Of a stretch of DNA of 64,000 nt, positions 38,767 through 49,641 are shown piece after piece. The notes beneath the pieces are model-generated. The model had not been told where the DNA came from and did not search any database. It was given only the letters and a program-made list of their open reading frames with translations. Position numbers and translations under genes: made by a program. Each line of letters opens with the position of its first letter. Within the stretch, counting starts at the first letter, position 1. The DNA lies in assembly GCA_025403435.1 (NCBI GenBank), contig CM046340.1, positions 11,786,091 through 11,850,090 of the forward strand, written 5' to 3'. The DNA is from Artocarpus heterophyllus. Its lineage: Eukaryota; Streptophyta; Magnoliopsida; Rosales; Moraceae.

Positions 38767-39902
38767 CTATGTAACCCCATTCTGCTCGCCAAAATGGCAA
38801 TCTGCTCAAAGTCAAGTCTATCCTTTTTCTCCCTTGAAATCAACTCTTGCTTATCCTTGTCCCGCAAAAGCATTGTTAACTTCCTTTTCCACTGATCGAT
38901 ATTATCAGAGGGACCAGCACCCTAAAAATCATAGTCAAATAGTTTAAACAAATGACTTACATACGTTTATGTCAAAGTAAAATAAAACCTTAATCTTCAA
39001 ATTAAGTACATTTACCAAAGAAATATCTATAATTCATACTCTAAAGAAGTCCGACAAACATATAGTTAAGCCTAAAACGTAACACCATAATAGACTTAGC
39101 CAATTTATTAATAACCCATACAGGTTTATCAGTTCCATAAGAAATCTAAATTTTTCTTCTTCTCTAGAAAGCAAACCTCAGCTACTGGTGAATTATTGCC
39201 AAAAAGGCAAAAAAAAAAAAAAAAAAAAAAAGCAATAATCAAACAGTGCCTTACTTAATCGAACAACCGTTTTGGACATAATTTCTACTCATAATTCAAC
39301 TAAATTATGAATTAAAAAAAACCCTAAACAATCTCATATTCAACAAATAAGCATAAATTAACCTAGAGAAATCAAAAATCAAACCGAGAGAGAGAGAGAG
39401 AAAGAACATATGGAAGCTCACCGGATGCAAAGACGAGTCTAACTCGCGATCAGAGCCTTCCTCGGAGAAGGCATCGTCGTAGGCGGAAATGTAGGGCGAG
39501 CTCGGCCTCGGGAAGTGGTCCTCCGGCTGCGCAACACTGGCGGCGGCGGGTTTAGGATTCTTGGGTATGGAGTCGAAGGAAGCGGGAGAGGTGTAATTCT
39601 GGCAGGTTATGACGGAGCGGAGGCGGTGGTGGGGAGGAACGTAAACGCCGCCGTTCGAGGAAGGAGGCCGGCCCTTCATTCCGGCGAAATGGAGAGCCGG
39701 CGAGGGCTTTAGGGTTAGGGTTTTGGGGAGAGAAGAAGGAAAAGGAAGGAGGAGGAGAAGGAGAGACGAAGGTGAAACTGAGGACATGCAACGGAAGACG
39801 ACGTCGTATTCTGTTTTTTTGTTTCTTGAGAAATGGTGGAGGAAAGAGACGAGAGAACTCAAAAGAGTATATGAACTGGCTGGGTTTCGAGTTCTGTTGG
39901 AG

Positions 39903-40002
39903 CACGTGTTTTGTGGCGCGTGAGCATCGTATAAAGGAGGACGAACCCCACGTCAGCGTATAATATTTCCCACGAGCACAATGAAGACTACCACGTCAGC
40001 GT
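39903..40002 (-). promoter_or_regulatory. Helicase locus promoter region with G-box and duplicated ACGT motif
   Basis: A CACGTG G-box lies at 39,903-39,908. The 12-mer CCACGTCAGCGT occurs at 39,948-39,959 and again, identically, at 39,991-40,002. Read on the gene strand its core is TGACGTGG, a bZIP-type ACGT element. The motifs lie 115-215 bp upstream of the start codon. Regulation is inferred from the motif only. Confidence 0.55.
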
Positions 40003-41459
40003 CTAACATTCAAGGTGTAGCAGACCATAGATTCGCCGAGCACTAGAGAAGCAACGCTCCATAGATGTTTGAAAATAATAATAATTTTAATTTTAATCCC
40101 CTTTAACATTCAGAAATAAAAGTTCTTAAAAAAAAAAAGACCTTTCAGAAAAAATCTTTGAAGGGATAAGTCACAAGCAATGATAAAAATAATGATATCG
40201 GTAAAAATATTGATACTTAAATTTACAAAAATTTTTAAAAAAATATTGATATCGGTAAAAATATTAAAAAAATTACAAAAATATAAATATTTGTTTTATG
40301 TTGAAATTTTGATATAAACTAAGATTGTGTAAAAAATAATACCTTACAACCCCTAATAAATCAATATTTTACTGATTTATTATAATATTAACAAAAATTC
40401 TCCTTAAATTTTAGCGTTTGGACAAAAATTTCTCAATATTTTTAAATCTTATTCAAAATTTTAGAATTTCTAAAATCTCAAAACATCCTCCAGAATTAAA
40501 TTAAAACAGCTCTCAAATTTTTTTTTAAATTTTAGATAAATATAAAAAAAATTATTTACAGCGAAAAGATATTTTAGAACCTTCGAATTATGAAAATTTT
40601 AAAAATATCGGAGAAATTTTTGTCCATGATCACAAGTATGATGGTTTTTTTGACACCATATCTAGTAGTTCCTAATTTTGTATTTTTAGAGTTATTATAG
40701 GGATTTCTTCTAACTAAACAACGACTTTAACTATTTTAAAAAGTATTTAGCCAGATTGTGTAGCGATTATAAACAAATCTATAACATGCCCAAATTTAGT
40801 GACAAGGACAAGAGATAAAAGATTAAAAATATCTAAAAAAAGATCACCAAATTTAGAGAGATCTTGGTGTCCAACCTTCAAAGTTTGAAGAAGTTTCAAA
40901 CAATCTTATTTGAAAGTGTTGACGAAAAACGTGTATTTTTCATGAGTTCCTAAATAACTTAATATGTGTTACTTTTGGTTTTTAGTTTTAACTTTGAGAA
41001 ACCAAATCTTGAAATAAATTCTTTTGGCCACAAGCAATAATTTTGCACTTTTATTTTAATTTTTTCAAAGGAAGTTGGTGGAGGCAGAGTACCAAATTGA
41101 AGCTGAAGTAGGGGCTGGTCATCATTGGTTGTGAGGCATTTCGAGTACATCGTTGCTGTACCATCTAGGACTGACGCCGGGGTCAGCCCAACAAGCTTGG
41201 AGTTGGCACCATATCACAATTGGCCAATATTTATTTGCTTTTTTCTATTTCAAAACAAGAAAAATGTATTAAAAATAACCTTGTCAAACTTTTTTTTGCT
41301 TTTGAAAACAAAGGCAAAAGATAATAACCAAATGTTTTTTTTTTTTGCATAAAAAAGAAAAACAATAGCAAGAGAAAATTGTAGAGGTCAAAATCTACTA
41401 TTAAAATAAATCATACAAGTATTTGATTAGAGAAAATATTGAAATAAATTAGTCCCTTG
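40003..41459. other. AT-rich intergenic DNA
   Basis: At 40,185-40,320 there is a short repeat built on GATATCGGTAAAAATATTGA, occurring twice and related to the TIR element ends at 49.65 and 50.5 kb. 41,050-41,220 is of more balanced composition but non-coding. No gene seen. Confidence 0.5.
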
Positions 41460-41940
41460 GTCATCATTATTAGATTTGAAGCAAGTTTTGAAAGTTAAAA
41501 TCGTCCGTAGAGAACTCTGACAAAAAAAAAAGTGTTCGTGTAAATATGGAAAGAGACTTCATAGCCCCTTCAAATCGGGTCACTGGCGTATTTATAGAGG
41601 CCAGAATTTGCACATTGCTTACAAATAGAATAGGACACGTGTCGTATGACCAACGACTCTACGTTTCAGTCTACCTTGACTAAGGTAATCGCTTGAATCG
41701 TAGACTGCAACTCCTTTTCAACTGTACTTGCTTCAGTTCGATGGACCTCCTAGACAAATCGAACACTTTGATCATAACGACTACAAAAGTTAAGGATGAA
41801 CACTTTTGAGCTTTCAATGACTGTCGACTCAATTGAGATCGTTTTGCTCGATACGATCTTTGGACTGCAAGTTTGATTCGGCCCAAAGAACATGCCCACG
41901 ATTGAAGCTTCTCCAAATCGAACCCCAGCAAAAATATTTT
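41460..41940 (-). mobile_element. LTR-like fragment, minus orientation
   Basis: Read on the minus strand from 41,930 it starts TGCTGGGGTTCGATTTGG and carries a TATA box (CTATAAATAC, plus 41,588-41,599) about 340 bp on, followed by a leader-like region. This layout matches an LTR promoter. The far end and a target duplication were not resolved, and no coding part is attached. Confidence 0.45.
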
Positions 41941-42949
41941 CTTTTTTTATTGTTTAAAAATAAAAAATTACCTAATAGGACCTATTTTAAAAGAATGTTA
42001 AAGTAATAATCTTAACCCATAATCAAGTTGGATTAATATAAAACTAGCCGAAAACATGCATAACAACTAAAAAAATCTCTCCATAAACCCAACACCTAAA
42101 AATCGTCGTCTAAAGATTATATATTTATTTTATAATGTTTCTATAATCAACACAAAGACAACAAATCATACTTCTTTTCATATTAGCCTTTGCAAAAGCT
42201 GCAAAATCCTCAACTCTTTTCTCATATTCATCACTCATCCTATTAACATATGTCCATTTTTATTTATTGCTACACAATCAAATCAAAATCTACTCAATCT
42301 CAGAACAAGTTTATAACTAATTTCAAACAATTTCTCATAACAAATTCAATTGTAAAACATAAATTAAATCTAATTAGCTAAATAATAAAAGAAAACTAAA
42401 AACTAACAAACACAAAGCGATCAATCAATTTCAATCTCACAACAAATTATACAAATAATTTCTAATTAATTTTAACCAATCCACTTGCAAAACATAAATT
42501 AAACCTAAAGCTAACATATTTATCAAGTTAACAAAAATACCCAAATTATCAGCAAATTAAACATGCATAACAAAAATAAGCCTTATATCCATATTATAAA
42601 CAAACTAAACATAACAAAAATGAACCTAAAACTAATGTACCCATATTATCAAGTTCTACCAAAACTCTCAATACAACACACTAAAGATAACGAAAATAAA
42701 CCTAAAACTAACATACCCAATTCACAAACGCTAAGCAATTCCCTAAGCAAATTCAACAAATAAGTTGTAACCACTCTCAAATTGTTCCTATTACAACAAT
42801 TCCATTCGCAAATCTTAAATAAAAAAACCTAATCACTAAACACACAACTTTAATACAAAATCTATATAAAAAAAACAATAAATAGAAAACAAAACACAAA
42901 TTAATACAATATAAACTAATAATTACCAAATGATGGGGATGGCTACAAA
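41941..42949. other. Very A-rich DNA, possibly the interior of the adjoining CACTA element
   Basis: It contains an ATCGTCGTCTAAAGATTAT phrase at 42,105-42,123, similar to subterminal phrases of the CACTA end at 43.2-43.4 kb. The short frame at 42,563-42,763 is low-complexity. No transposase was found. Confidence 0.4.
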
Positions 42950-43405
42950 GGCGACCGGTGGCGATGAACGATGATGACAGCTACATAGAGGCAAAGTTGA
43001 GGACGACAAGAGAGGGGAGGAGGACAATGACGGCACTAAGCATGACAGAGGACAACGAGAGAGAGAGAGAGAGGATGATGGCGGCACTCAAAGAGAGAGA
43101 GAGAGGGGAGGACGGCGGCGACACTTGAAGAGAGGGGTTATGATGATGACGACACTGAGAGAGAGGGATATTGGAATTGAATGAGAAAGAGGCGTTCAGA
43201 TATTTAGGTTATGATTTTCGAGTGGGCACGATTGTTAAAGCATATTAGACGAACAGTCGTCAAAAGTAACGCATTAGATGACGGTTTTTAAGAAGCTATC
43301 GTCTAAAGCACACATTTTTCACTAATGAATGCCGCGTCATTCATGACAACAGTTTTAGAAACCACCATCTATTAAGCATCACCTAAGCGACTAATTCTAG
43401 TAGTG
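42950..43405 (-). mobile_element. CACTA (En/Spm) transposon terminus
   Basis: The minus strand starts at 43,405 with CACTACTAGAATTAG, the CACTA-type terminal inverted repeat. Behind it are subterminal phrases such as GACGATAGCTTC, CCGTCATCTAATGCG and GACTGTTCGTC, which recur with variation as subterminal motifs do. GA-rich microsatellite sequence (43,043-43,165) and GGCGGCGAC-type phrases follow. The opposite terminus is not evident in the window, so the element is truncated or extends into unrecognised sequence to the left; no transposase is visible. Confidence 0.7.
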
Positions 43406-43669
43406 TCACCATTTAATCAAGTTAAGTGTGCAATTTATCGAGAGACTGTACATGCAACCATATACATTCACAAACTTTTTTCAACTCTAAACTTTTTTCC
43501 TGTAAATTCTTTCTCAAGAAATCTTCTTTATTATTTGAAAATTCGGTTCTAAGTGAAACAAAACAAAAACATATCTAATCAATGAATGCTAGTTATGTAT
43601 TTCTTATATTTTCGTTTCATAGTGTTACATAATTTTTTATCTATGTTGATTAGTATTTTGCTAGGATGT
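43406..43669. other. AT-rich spacer
   Basis: Nothing recognised between the CACTA terminus and the next MITE. Confidence 0.4.
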
Positions 43670-43815
43670 TTGGAAGGGTAGTAGGAACCATTAGTTAGAA
43701 TCACTTTTACTGTAGCATGTGTGAGCTTTACACTGTAGCAATTTTTTTATTATTACTGTAACATGTGAGAGCTTTACATTGTTCATAACGAGCGGTTCCC
43801 ACCACTCAGTCAAAC
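43670..43815. repeat. MITE, copy of the dispersed family
   Basis: It has GGATGTTTGGAAGGGTAGTA at the left, an inverted counterpart (GGTTCCCACCACTCAGTCAAAC) at the right, and the internal signature CTGTAGCATGTGTGAGCTTT repeated twice. The ends match the 26,918 copy. Confidence 0.6.
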
Positions 43816-44029
43816 AATTTTTTTATTGTCACTGTTTCCTTTTGGCTTTCTTATTTTTTTGTTGTTATGCTGTTTTTGGCTTGAAAAAGAGTGCTCAAAA
43901 GCAATTAACCATGAACATCATCAACCACATTGGGGGCTACCTCCTGCACATACAAGTACTTACAGCTTAAATGATCAAAATCTCATTTACACAAAGCATC
44001 AACCCTCGCATTGTAGGATTTCGGGATCG

Positions 44030-44902
44030 ACTTAAACGAAATAAAATCAAACCAAGTACTAAAAGCTAAAGTCCTCCTAACATGCTCTTTCACACGACCA
44101 CTCAAGAGACTCGACCTACGATAAAGAATCGCTTAGAATGACCACTGACGATAATGCATCGAATTGCCAGCTGCTCAGCCTCCAGAACTGATGAGGTCTC
44201 CACATGTTCTGCCTTGCGAAAAATCAGGGAGTTGTGTAAATTCCAAGCCACCACTCCAACGCATCCTTTCCCTTCGCGTCGGGCTGCATCCACTAGAATA
44301 AAAGTAGTTTCCATGGTGGCACTGTCCCAGGTACTAGCCAAGTCAAAAGCAATGTGCTCCTGCATTTCCACGTCCCTCCTAGCCTTTACTTGTAATGAAT
44401 GGTTGCGTTGCTTAAAGGATCTCAGAGCCAAATGCATGAGCTCCTCTGGACTCACCTGAGACCCGTCAAGAATCTTCCTATTCCTAGACTTCCACAAATG
44501 ACCACACACCAGAGCCCCAAACAGGAAGAATTCATTTTTCTCTTTTATACCGCTTTCCCAGAAGGATCATGAGATTCTACAGCCAATGTAGGAAGTCTTT
44601 ATCAGAGCCAATACCCACTGATTGGAAGCGAATTAACCGTCGACTGGCCAACCAAAGCCATCTCACAAAAATACACTCAGCAATGATGTATCCTCTCCAA
44701 ACAAGACACAGAAATGATCCACACCCCCATCTAGCCAGTGCATCTTGTTTTTTGTAGGAAGAGCCTCGTGACCAATTTTACACAACAAGAGCTTTAGTTT
44801 ATCATGCAGTTTTGCCTTCCACAGCTCGCGCCACATCTTGTTGCTTTGAAAGCGGTCTCGGAGATCAGTTAGCATTGTTGAATGTAAATTTCCCCGAATC
44901 AA
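44030..44902 (-). pseudogene. Non-LTR retrotransposon (LINE) fragment: zinc-binding RT and RNase H-like domains
   Basis: On the minus strand 44,902-44,663 encodes a reverse-transcriptase zinc-binding (zf-RVT) region: MWRELWKAKLHDKLKLLL, then IGHEALPTKNKMHWL and a CVLFGEDTS segment in place of the usual Cys-x-x-Cys. After a broken stretch, 44,509-44,102 gives an RNase H-like domain with FILVDAARREG and SSVLEAEQLAIR. Plant L1 lineages carry these domains in this order at the pol C-terminus. The catalytic reverse-transcriptase part is missing and the frame is broken between the domains, so this is a dead 5'-truncated copy. Confidence 0.8.
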
Positions 44903-45975
44903 ACAAGAGATTATTGATCAATTCAATAAGCTTTATTTCTTCTTCTACCATATCGCTTCATCCCCGTAGTTTGCTTAGAGTTTTTTGTCTCTGTTGAAAG
45001 TTAGATATTTTGACAGTGTTTAAAAAAAGGCTTAATTTCTTCCCTTTTTTTAGTTGTTGATAAAAAAATCGAACAAGAGATTATATGAATGATAGTTATT
45101 AGCTTTTTCGACTAAAATTTCTAACTTCGTTACTGCATGTAAGGTTAAATTGATCAAAAGGATGTCAATAAAACTACAAAAAGCTATCTACTTCTTAAAC
45201 CAAAAAAAAACCCCTAACGAACACTGAACCCAAACAAAGTTTCGACACCAAATGGTATCACATTGATCCCTTCACGTCATATATGACAAAGTTACATACC
45301 TGTTCTATTGGTATTACATGCAATGCATAAAGCACACTGGGGGTACATTAAACAATGTTATATCTTTTCTTTTGTTTGGCAAATGAGTTGAATTTGAACT
45401 TAAAGCTTTACATTGTTCACACTTCTAACCAATAAATTTAAACTCTTTTACCAACTCAAGGTATAGTTTACTTGCAAATTACAGTTATATGTACTTCGTA
45501 TCATGTCTTTCATACGTTGATTTTTTTTTTTTTTTTTTTATGAGTGTTCATACGTTGATTTTGAATCCTTTTAAATGACTTTTATCAATATTTAAATACA
45601 TAACTTATCCGGCCTTCGGTTATTCAACTGAATTTCATATTATTCTCAGCTCAACACCAATAACTTGACAACATCACTGCCAATCAACATATGGCTTTCT
45701 TATTCATCTTATGCATTGCAGGTGCCTCCGGACCGAAGACAAAATTTGGGATTATACCATATGTCCAAATTTCTCCTTTAGAAAAGCACGGAACATAACA
45801 AACTCATAAATATTAAAAAAAAAAAAAAAAGAACTCACATGTTTATTGCATTGACTACTTCCACCTCCTTATCTTGAAGTTCAAAATTATTAGCTAAAAA
45901 AAAAAAAAAAAACAGAGAGAGAATAAAAAGACCGCTTCCATTACAAAATGTTTTGAGTGCCAACGTGCTTAGAGC
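44903..45975. other. Intergenic DNA and 3' flank of the aldolase gene
   Basis: AT-rich, with A and T runs near 45,530, 45,815 and 45,900. No gene. The part next to 45,975 should hold the aldolase 3' UTR. Confidence 0.5.
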
Positions 45976-48915
45976 TTAGTAGGTATAGCCTTTCACGAAC
46001 ATTCCTTTTTTGGCTTCTTCACTTTCTCCTTCGGCTGAATACTTCCCAAGCTGCGCCATAGAATTCGCCTTTGCTCTAACCAACAATGCCTTTTGTGCAG
46101 CAGCTATGTTCTCGGGACGTCCTTGCCAAGTTTTGAGGACGGTGTTCTGCAAGGCACGGGCATACGAGAAGGAGACATGCCACGGGTTGGGGCTTTGGTT
46201 CATGGCATTTAGATTTAAGGTGGCTTCCACTTCAGATTGCCCTCCAGATAAAAACTGCAAAAACAAGTACATATATGTAAATTAGAAACTACTTTATGCG
46301 TCAATGATAACCAAGCACAAGGATCAATAGCAGCTACACAAAAGTCTTTGCAAACTTTCATAACAATAACCAACTATATAGTATATGAGATGATGGTTGC
46401 TCCATGTTGAGTTCACACTTCACAGAATTAAGTTCTTTTAGTATATTCAGCAATTTTTTAATCTCCTGTTGACAACTTTAAGGATCCCATATAGATTATG
46501 ACTCGGATTAAGTAGATTCTTTTTTAAATCTCTATACATGCAATTCCCTCGACACTAGAAAATATTTTCATACTTTTACTATTGCAGATAGGATAAAGCT
46601 TACCATGATGCCTGGAACTGCAGGAGGAACTCTCCTCTTAAGCATTGTGAGTGTGTATTTGGCAATGGTCTCTGGTGAAGCCTTCTCCTCGTGCTCAGCC
46701 CCTGGGGTTACCATGCTGGGCTTGAGAAGAATTCCTTCAAATATCACATTGTTTTGGGCCAAGTAGAAGAAGACTTCAGCCCAAACCTTCTCAGCAACTT
46801 CAAGGGTTCTCTCTATTGGGTGGTCCCCGTCCAGAAGAATCTCAGGCTCCACAATGGGCACAAGACCATTGTCCTGTATCAAGAAGAGACGCGAGACATC
46901 GTTATATCAATAAATTCTGATTTCTTTATCAAACTAACAGCAACGGCCGAGGGCACAACTTTTCAAGTAAAGCTGATATATGACCAACAAAAGATGACGA
47001 TCGATTTGACAATTAATGCCTGAACAAGTATATGTTTTTCCTTCTTTCAAAAAAAAAAAAAGATATAAAGGTAAATGCAAGAAATTAATAGCGTCTTGCA
47101 GCACTTCTAAGCATTGATCAAAACTTGCTATTGGACAGTCACGAATATTAAATTAAATTAAAAGCAATTAATATTGGAAGTCACAGGTCCTGACAATAGA
47201 ACACAAGCCATAAACATATTTTCCAAACTATGGCTTCTTGCCACGCAAAAAAAAAATAAAATAAAATCTGGTAAACCATTCTAAACATGGCATGAAACGA
47301 AGTCCTTTGTTCCTTACACTAAACACCACTTATCCATAATTAAAAAAATAATAATAATAATGGGAACACCATTTATCCAACCACGTGAACTCAACAAACC
47401 TTGGATTTTTTTAATACAGAAATTACTCATAAATTTATACCTGAGAAATAGCAGCATATCGAGCAAGTCCCCAAGCAGCTTCCTTAACAGCTAGAGCAGA
47501 AGGACCACATGGAATGCTAACAACCGTCCGCCTAAATATGTCAACAAGAAAGACACCAAAATGTAAGCTCCTTTGATGCTCGGAATTAATCTGCTGACAT
47601 AATACCCAACACAACCAAAATTTACATCAACCGACTCACCATTTAGCAAAGCGAGCGCCTTGCTTGTAGTATTCAGCAGATCTTGCAGCCAATCCATCTA
47701 AACCTTGGCACCAAGATTCATTGTTTGATCCGGGCAGAGGAACCAAACCCTGAACCCAAAGTACGATTAATGAGAAACATAAGAACATTAATAACAACAA
47801 GGGATCTTACCCAAAGTTCTAAGCAAAAATTCTCAAAGTGTAAAACTAGAAATGCATCATACCTTGTCAACTTTGATTCCAGGCACGATTTTCTCCTCGC
47901 GCAAGCAGTCCACGAACTTCTTTCCATCAGTTGTCGATTGGTAGAGTGTTTCCTCGAAGAGAATAGCACCAGAGATGTATTCACCAAGTCCAGGGGTGGT
48001 CAGGAGCAGTTGTCTATAAGCTTGTCTGTTCACCTCTGTGTTGTCCAACCCAATGGATGCCAATCTCTTACCACATGTGGCATTTGACTCGTCAATCGCC
48101 AAAATACCACGACCAGGAGACGCAATAGATTTCTGCACAAATATAAAAAGAAGCATTAGAAAAATGTGAATTCTTACAGAAAGTAGTTCATATATTGGAC
48201 AAAATTATTCTCATGTCTCCAAGTAAGATCTAAAAGCCGACCCAAAGCAAAAGAAATCGCAGGCCGGCGGGCGGGCAGGCTCACTCTTTTCTATGGAAGA
48301 CAACAAGATCATACACTTTTAAGGAATCAACTTGATAAAGAATTTAACCTATATAGCTTGATTAAAATTAGGGGGCAAAACACATGAAGATAGACAATCT
48401 AGCAAAACCAACTCGGTAAAGATTGATTAATATAGCTCCTGACATGTAAAGCAGAGGACCAGATCTCGATCAACAATCAAAACCTACAAAATAATACATC
48501 GAAGAGGACTGATATATACTAAAATCTCCGTGCATGAATGATTCAAGCCTAAAAGCTGATCGATTGAGAGTGAAATAGAAGAGAAATCTCACAATTTAAC
48601 AAAACCATATCCCACAAAAATCAATCAACATTTTTTAATCAGGTGCTTCAATTCTCAATTGCAAAAAAAATCAAACAAACAAACAAAAAAAAGTTCGCTT
48701 CAAGACACGATTCATATCAAGAATCCAAAATCGGATTCCAAGGTCAGGGAACTCACGGCCGTTTTGACGAGTTCGTCGGTGTAAGCTCCGGCCCGGATCG
48801 GGGAGGCGGCGACCCGGAGAACGGACGATCCGCGGTGGCGCTGAGAGAAGGATTGGTGTCCGATAAACTGCGAAGAAGAGGCGTTAAGCGTCACAAAACT
48901 CGCACAGGCCGCCAT
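45976..48915 (-). CDS. FBA: Fructose-bisphosphate aldolase, class I, plastid-targeted, 392 aa, 6 exons
   Basis: It catalyses reversible cleavage of fructose 1,6-bisphosphate to dihydroxyacetone phosphate and glyceraldehyde 3-phosphate, and in plastids also makes sedoheptulose 1,7-bisphosphate in the Calvin cycle. Exons (minus strand): 48915-48757, 48132-47863, 47749-47640, 47531-47441, 46873-46604, 46254-45976. All junctions are GT..AG and the joined frame is open (1,179 bases). Residues 1 to about 45 are a Ser/Ala-rich plastid transit peptide ([15 protein letters not shown]). Expected catalytic residues are present: Asp67 in ILAIDES, Lys140 in GIKVDK, Lys179-Trp-Arg181, Glu219/Glu221 in VPIVEPE, the Schiff-base Lys261 in [12 protein letters not shown], Ser in FLSGGQS, and the C-terminal Tyr in KGYTY. 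Length and C-terminus match the plastid family. No defect is seen. Confidence 0.97.
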
Positions 48916-49036
48916 GAGAGGAAGACGAAGAAGAGAAGTCGGAGAGTAAGAAAAAAAAAGCAAAAAAGGAAACTTTTTTTTTGGGTGGAAGAATGTATAA
49001 CTTTGCTTCTGTTGAATCGTTGACCAAACTTGATGT

Positions 49037-49044
49037 TATTTATA
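49037..49044 (-). promoter_or_regulatory. TATA box of the aldolase gene
   Basis: TATAAATA on the minus strand, about 122 bp upstream of the ATG; a usual distance allowing a 5' UTR of about 90 bases. Confidence 0.65.
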
Positions 49045-49129
49045 GGTAGAAGAAGAGCAGTAAAGTGGAACTCTTTGGGGACTCCGAAGGGGAGTAGGAG
49101 GACAGCATGCAGGAATCGGAACACCAAAC

Positions 49130-49640
49130 ACAGAGAGAAACTACCTACTTAATGTCGTTGTAAAAGACCATTTTACCCTCACCTTAGAAAAAAAAAAGAG
49201 GATTCCAACTCATTATCAATTTTGGAGTTGTGTGAATTTAAAATAATTTTAAATCTTCACGTAGAAAATGAAACATACCAGGTACTCGTGTGCTTGTTCT
49301 AACAAGTGAAGATAAAAGTGCCAAATAATACCATCTTTTTAGGGAACAAATAATACTAATTTTCATGATAACTATTACAATGACATTGATAAAAACCAGG
49401 TGGTGTTGTTGTATGGCGAGTGGATTTTTAGTTTTGTACTTTAAATGATCACCTATTTCTAAAACTTTTTTATTAAGTAAATTACATTGCTCTATCTTGA
49501 ATTATTTGTTTTTTTATGTAATGTATTTCAAACTTTTAATTTTGACAAACCACACCTTGAATTTTGAAATAATTAACAATCAAGGTCTAACTAAAACTAA
49601 TAATTTTACATGTAAATCTAATTACATGCTTGCACTTGAC
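49130..49640. other. Upstream intergenic DNA of the aldolase gene
   Basis: AT-rich. Around 49,470-49,620 the sequence resembles one arm of the foldback MITE at 15.5 kb (TTTTGACAAACCACACCTTG, CAAGGTCTAACTAA), so a similar element may be interrupted here by the next one. Confidence 0.45.
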
Positions 49641-49641
49641 C

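Larger units (their letters stand above)
30297..39787 (-). pseudogene. DExH-box ATP-dependent RNA helicase (DExH3/DExH5-like), 19 exons, inactivated
   Basis: A complete locus can be traced. Exons (minus strand): 39787-39422, 38921-38767, 38627-38540, 38320-38076, 37257-37162, 36868-36680, 36555-36396, 36318-36188, 34777-34610, 34541-34271, 33913-33719, 33614-33411, 33146-33077, 32981-32833, 32250-31945, 31450-31391, 31304-31152, 31024-30914, 30767-30297. They total about 3.59 kb, near the usual 1,150-1,200 codons. All motifs are readable: [10 protein letters not shown] (exon 6), DEIH (7), MSAT (8), TGWDD (10), TNIAETSIT (11), RRGRAGR (12), and the C-terminal dsRNA-binding [10 protein letters not shown] with [13 protein letters not shown] (19). 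Disruptions: a 1-base loss near 38,118; TAG at 36680-36682; about two single-base losses near 34,325-34,335; TGA at 32854-32856; TGA at 32116-32118; TAG at 30708-30710. Arginines of the DEIHERG and LLPRRP motifs are now Trp and Cys. Introns are retained, so this is an unprocessed pseudogene. The family unwinds RNA. Confidence 0.92.

Noticed and set aside
44154..44459. Plus-strand 101-codon frame at 44.2 kb
   Set aside because: It is antisense to the LINE RNase H-like domain, which explains the open frame.
48643..49023. Basic plus-strand open frame opposite the aldolase first exon
   Set aside because: It is antisense to a confidently assigned coding exon and 5' UTR; Arg/Lys richness comes from the Ser/Leu-rich sense strand.
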